A DNA stretch of 64,000 bases from JAGNHB01 sp964436005 (GTDB lineage: Bacteria > Acidobacteriota > JAAYUB01). Position 1 is the first letter of the stretch; each line of letters starts with the position of its first letter. A program made the position numbers and the translations under genes. This document shows, piece by piece, positions 60,977 through 64,000 of this stretch. The notes beneath the pieces were generated by a model that saw only the letters and a list, made by a program, of their open reading frames with translations, ran no database searches and was not told the origin of the DNA. The stretch is from positions 1-64,000 of the forward strand of contig CAYTBK010000007.1 in NCBI GenBank assembly GCA_964436005.1, written 5' to 3'.

Positions 60977-62041
60977 ATGATACGAGTTGTTCAGCTGAAA
61001 TTCGCTTTCCTTGTGCTCTTCGCTTTCAGCCGGCTGGGCATGGCCCAGACCACTCCGGCCGCTACGTCTTCTCCCGAAGCCAAGCCTAAAATCAAATTGG
61101 ATCATCTGGTCCACGATTTCAAGGAAGTGAACCCCGCGTCCGACCTGGAGGCCGTGTTCAATATCACGAACACCGGCAACGCTCCACTGGATATCATAGA
61201 TATCAAAGCGTCTTGCGGTTGCACCATCCCCAGCATCGGGAAGCGGCTGCTGGCCCCCGGGGAAACGACAGTCCTGAAAGTGCGGCTGAAACCGCCCAAC
61301 ATCGCCGGCCTGGTCGACAAGAAGGTGACCATCAAGACAAACGACCCCGTCATCCCTTCGGTCATGCTTTCCCTGCTGGCCAACGTTGTGCTGGAGCTTT
61401 CGATCGAGCCGCAGTTCCTCCGCTTCGAGAACGTTCTTCGCTCCGATCAGCCGACCCGCGACATCTTGCTGGTGCCGAGAGATGCCGAGAAATTCAAGGT
61501 GATCGGAATCACCGCTGACTCCCCGTACCTGTCCACAAATTTGGTGCAGGAAGGGGCGCGGTACCGGGTGACCGTTCGACTGGACGCCCCTTCTGTTCCG
61601 GCGGGCACGAGCGATTTCATGAGCACCCTCGTCCACATCAAGACCAACAGCGAATCGTTGCCGGAAGCCCTCGTTCCCGTGAACGTGCGCTTTCTTCCGC
61701 TCTATACCACGCTCCCCGAGCGGTTGCAGGTTTACGTCAAGGCAGACGCGACTTCCACCCGGCCGATCATCATCAAACAAACGCACGGACAGCCTTTCGA
61801 AATAACCGCCATTCGCTCGAGCAGCCCCTTCGTCAAGCCGACCATCGTCACCAACGGCCAGGCCAGCAACGACGTGTCCGTTTCATTTGAAATCCCGACC
61901 GGGCAGCGGGCGGCGAGCCAGGGCATCATCACCATCGAAATCGGTGAGAAATCCATCGCCGTCCCGTTCCGTGTTACGGTGGAAAATCCCCAGCCGCCGA
62001 CAACGGGCCAGACCCCCGCCCCCGAAAATCCTGCCAAGTAG
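60977..62041 (+). CDS. Secreted DUF1573 protein
   Basis: The 354-residue protein has a signal peptide (about 1-24). A DUF1573 immunoglobulin-like domain (about 38-150) carries the typical F-K-E-V-N...F-x-I-T-N-T-G-N-A-P-L-D-I and S-C-G-C-T-I-P segments. Two further Ig-like repeats fill the rest, and the tail is Pro-rich. The family is periplasmic or surface-exposed and has no proven function. GGAGG lies four bases before the ATG. It is first in a run with a paralogue and a membrane glycosyltransferase-like gene. Confidence 0.8.
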   Translation: MIRVVQLKFAFLVLFAFSRLGMAQTTPAATSSPEAKPKIKLDHLVHDFKEVNPASDLEAVFNITNTGNAPLDIIDIKASCGCTIPSIGKRLLAPGETTVLKVRLKPPNIAGLVDKKVTIKTNDPVIPSVMLSLLANVVLELSIEPQFLRFENVLRSDQPTRDILLVPRDAEKFKVIGITADSPYLSTNLVQEGARYRVTVRLDAPSVPAGTSDFMSTLVHIKTNSESLPEALVPVNVRFLPLYTTLPERLQVYVKADATSTRPIIIKQTHGQPFEITAIRSSSPFVKPTIVTNGQASNDVSVSFEIPTGQRAASQGIITIEIGEKSIAVPFRVTVENPQPPTTGQTPAPENPAK

Positions 62042-62048
62042 GACAGCC

Positions 62049-63008
62049 ATGAAAGCAGTCACGACGATCTTCGGCCTCATGCTCCTGGCATCTCTTCTGC
62101 CGGCTCAGGAAACGTTGCCATCCATGTATGTTCACAAGGAACACATCACTTTGGAAGACGTACGCCCGAACGAGGTGGTTCCGGTGCGCTTTTCCTACAC
62201 CAACCTCGGGAAGAAAGCGCTGCACATCGAAAAAGCGCTCACCTCCTGCGGCTGCCTTTCCTACATCCTGTCGGGCGAGATTTTGGAACCCGGTAAGGAC
62301 GGCTTCATCGATCTCCAGTACAAGGCGCCTAGCGTCAAGGGTCATTCCGAATACAGAATTACTCTAATCACCGACGACCCGATGAAACAAGAGGTTTTTC
62401 TGACCCTGACGGTGAAAGTGGTGCCGGAAGTTTTCTGTGAACCCATCTGTTTGGAAGTCGATTGGCCGGTGAAGGCGGACTGGGTTGGCGAGATCAAGGT
62501 CACTTTCAAGAACCCGTGTTCAATTACTGGGCTGAAGGCGAGTTGCGACAGCCTGAAAGCTTCCGTGGCCAAAGCGGACGAAAAAGGGGCCACGATCAGA
62601 CTGTCCGTCGTCGACGCGAAAGAGTACGTCAACAGCTACAACCTGGTGGTGGAAACCACAAGCAAGGAACAACCGTCCATCAATTTTCCCGTGTACTTCA
62701 AAAGAGCCCAGGAATGGCTTTTCGGGAAGGATCCGCGAAAATTCGATTTCTTCACCGGGAACCAGACGATCACGAAGCACATATCCATGGCCCATCAGGA
62801 CGGCGGTGTATTCCACATCGATAAAATCGAGCCTTCCAACAAGTTTTTTTCCGTGAAGATACTCAAAAACGACTCGGCCGCCTGTGAGTTCGACCTGACG
62901 CTGAATGCCACGGGAATCATCAAAGGATCTTGCGACGGGTACCTCACGATTTTCACCAACCGGGGGACGACCCGCCTCGCCATCCCTTGCACAGCCCGTT
63001 CCCATTGA
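62049..63008 (+). CDS. Secreted DUF1573-like protein (paralogue)
   Basis: The 319-residue protein has a signal peptide (1-19, L-L-P-A-Q). The first domain (about 25-130) repeats the DUF1573 pattern: F-S-Y-T-N-L-G-K-K-A-L-H-I and T-S-C-G-C-L-S-Y. More Ig-like strands follow with extra Cys near 140-170. It starts seven bases after the other DUF1573 gene, so the two are cotranscribed and may work together on the surface. Confidence 0.77.
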   Translation: MKAVTTIFGLMLLASLLPAQETLPSMYVHKEHITLEDVRPNEVVPVRFSYTNLGKKALHIEKALTSCGCLSYILSGEILEPGKDGFIDLQYKAPSVKGHSEYRITLITDDPMKQEVFLTLTVKVVPEVFCEPICLEVDWPVKADWVGEIKVTFKNPCSITGLKASCDSLKASVAKADEKGATIRLSVVDAKEYVNSYNLVVETTSKEQPSINFPVYFKRAQEWLFGKDPRKFDFFTGNQTITKHISMAHQDGGVFHIDKIEPSNKFFSVKILKNDSAACEFDLTLNATGIIKGSCDGYLTIFTNRGTTRLAIPCTARSH

Positions 63009-63027
63009 CATGGGTTGACCGCTAACG

Positions 63028-64000
63028 ATGAATCCACACCCAACGATAAACGAAAAAAGGGAGATCCCCGGGCCGCCGCACCCTGCGAGTGCGGTCGGCC
63101 TGGCCCGGATTCCCGAATGGGCAGCTGTCGCTTTCATCCTGGCCGTCGGGGTTTGTCTCTATTTGCCATCGGTATTTTACGGATTCGTCTTCGACGATTC
63201 GATCCTGGTGGTCAATTTTGCGACAGTCCACAACTTCAGCCAGGCCCTGTCTGAATTCCTGCACCTTTCCTACCGTTCTGTCCGTACCTTGAGTTACGCC
63301 GTCGACTATCTCGTGAGTGGACCGTCGCCGGTGGTTTTCCACCTGAGCAACCTGTTCTGGCATCTTCTGGTTCTGCTCATGGCCTGGCTTGTGTTGAAAC
63401 GGATCTGCGATTCACGGCGGATTGCCCTCTGGTCCCTCGTCTTCTTCGCGGTTCATCCCGTGCACATCGACGCGGTGGCATATATATCTGGGCGGCGAGA
63501 CATCCTGTCGGCGCTCTTCACCCTCATCGCCCTGTACGTTTTCTTGCGCATACGTTCCACTTCCCGGTTCGGAACGAGGCTGGCCCTGTGGCCGGTGGTG
63601 TTCCTTTGTTTCGGCCTGGCCTTTCTGTCGAAAGAAATGGGCGTCATCACTCCCCTGTTGATGTTTTTGTATGATTTCACCCGAAGGAGGGCCTCCCTGC
63701 CCAAGGAAGCCCGTTGGAAATTGCTTCGCAGCCTTGTCGGCGCGGTGGCCATGGCCTGGCCGTTCTACCTGGGGACGATCGTCATCGGGATTCTGGTGCT
63801 GTCCAGAGTCGGTATCGACTCCTTCACCGGAAGGTTCGTCTGGTGGGGGGGCACGTACCTGACGAACATCATGACCAGCGCGAAGATCATCCTATATGAC
63901 ATATACTTGATGGCCGTCCCCATTTCACTGCGGGCGGACTACTCCTACGCGGGTTTTCCGGTCGTGCACTCCGCAACGGAGGTCACGGGGTGGGTCGCTC
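63028..64000 (+). CDS. TMTC-like polytopic membrane glycosyltransferase (N-terminal part)
   Basis: The gene runs off the right edge; 324 codons are visible. After a short cytoplasmic N-terminus and a first helix (about 30-50) come F-V-F-D-D (the acidic loop motif of GT-C glycosyltransferases) and H-P-V-H-I-D-A-V-A-Y-I-S-G-R-R-D, typical of DUF1736/TMTC O-mannosyltransferase-like proteins that usually end in TPR repeats. At least six hydrophobic helices are seen. It probably transfers a sugar from a lipid carrier to exported proteins. The start ATG lies 19 bases after the DUF1573 gene; no strong Shine-Dalgarno is seen. Confidence 0.75.
   Translation, partial: MNPHPTINEKREIPGPPHPASAVGLARIPEWAAVAFILAVGVCLYLPSVFYGFVFDDSILVVNFATVHNFSQALSEFLHLSYRSVRTLSYAVDYLVSGPSPVVFHLSNLFWHLLVLLMAWLVLKRICDSRRIALWSLVFFAVHPVHIDAVAYISGRRDILSALFTLIALYVFLRIRSTSRFGTRLALWPVVFLCFGLAFLSKEMGVITPLLMFLYDFTRRRASLPKEARWKLLRSLVGAVAMAWPFYLGTIVIGILVLSRVGIDSFTGRFVWWGGTYLTNIMTSAKIILYDIYLMAVPISLRADYSYAGFPVVHSATEVTGWVA

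Noticed and set aside
1..64000. tRNA, rRNA, CRISPR array, insertion sequence or prophage
   Set aside because: No cloverleaf-like short gene, regular spaced repeat, transposase or integrase was found in the intergenic spaces or frames read.

Overview
The window is GC-rich, gene-dense bacterial chromosome with no tRNA, rRNA, insertion sequence, prophage or CRISPR array that I can see. Genes for lipid A acylation (LpxL/HtrB-like), a site-2 protease of the RseP type and outer-surface lipoproteins point to a Gram-negative cell. GH57 glucan enzymes, a [NiFe] hydrogenase, PATAN/DUF4388 and CheX signalling proteins, propeller-type histidine kinases, DUF1573 proteins and secreted dockerin-bearing proteins fit an anaerobic or microaerophilic member of the Acidobacteriota (Holophagae/Aminicenantia/Thermoanaerobaculia-like). 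That placement is inference from gene content only.

Layout. 1-9.9 kb, nearly all minus strand: the start of a response regulator, a dockerin-bearing lipoprotein, a secreted cyclase-family hydrolase, an RmlC-like epimerase, an orphan ParA, agmatine deiminase and N-carbamoylputrescine amidase (agmatine to putrescine), an unknown protein, and a long coiled-coil protein. 9.9-16.8 kb: a minus-strand alpha-glucan operon (two GH57 enzymes, GalT, GlgA). 17-19 kb: a small orphan and a CheY plus two CheX-like phosphatases. 19.2-24.7 kb: plsC-cca on plus; gpsA, ECF sigma, anti-sigma and lpxL on minus. 24.8-30.1 kb: a hybrid histidine kinase and a DUF512 PDZ/radical-SAM protein. 30.2-30.4 kb: a tiny membrane protein whose reading frame continues through an in-frame UGA followed by a SECIS-like hairpin, a candidate selenoprotein and the most interesting item here. 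30.6-36.2 kb: an S41-family protein that has lost its catalytic Ser and Lys, then uppS-cdsA-dxr-rseP. 36.3-40.4 kb: a [NiFe] hydrogenase operon with two V4R-like modules and its maturation protease. 40.5-42.3 kb: a roadblock protein with a receiver/PATAN protein that ends in a degenerate small-GTPase-like domain. 42.6-52.8 kb: large secreted proteins (Ntn hydrolase/M1-like fusion, a frameshifted BNR-repeat dockerin protein, a metzincin with dockerin, a PPC-domain protein). 53.1-64 kb: a second propeller histidine kinase, a PilZ-like protein, a small secreted protein, rimO, two DUF1573 proteins and the start of a TMTC-like membrane glycosyltransferase.

Many intergenic regions carry sigma70-type promoters with 17-bp spacers and a recurrent TAGAAT -10 box. 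Start codons were set mainly by Shine-Dalgarno sequences and stop/start overlaps, so several genes here are shorter than their maximal open frames.
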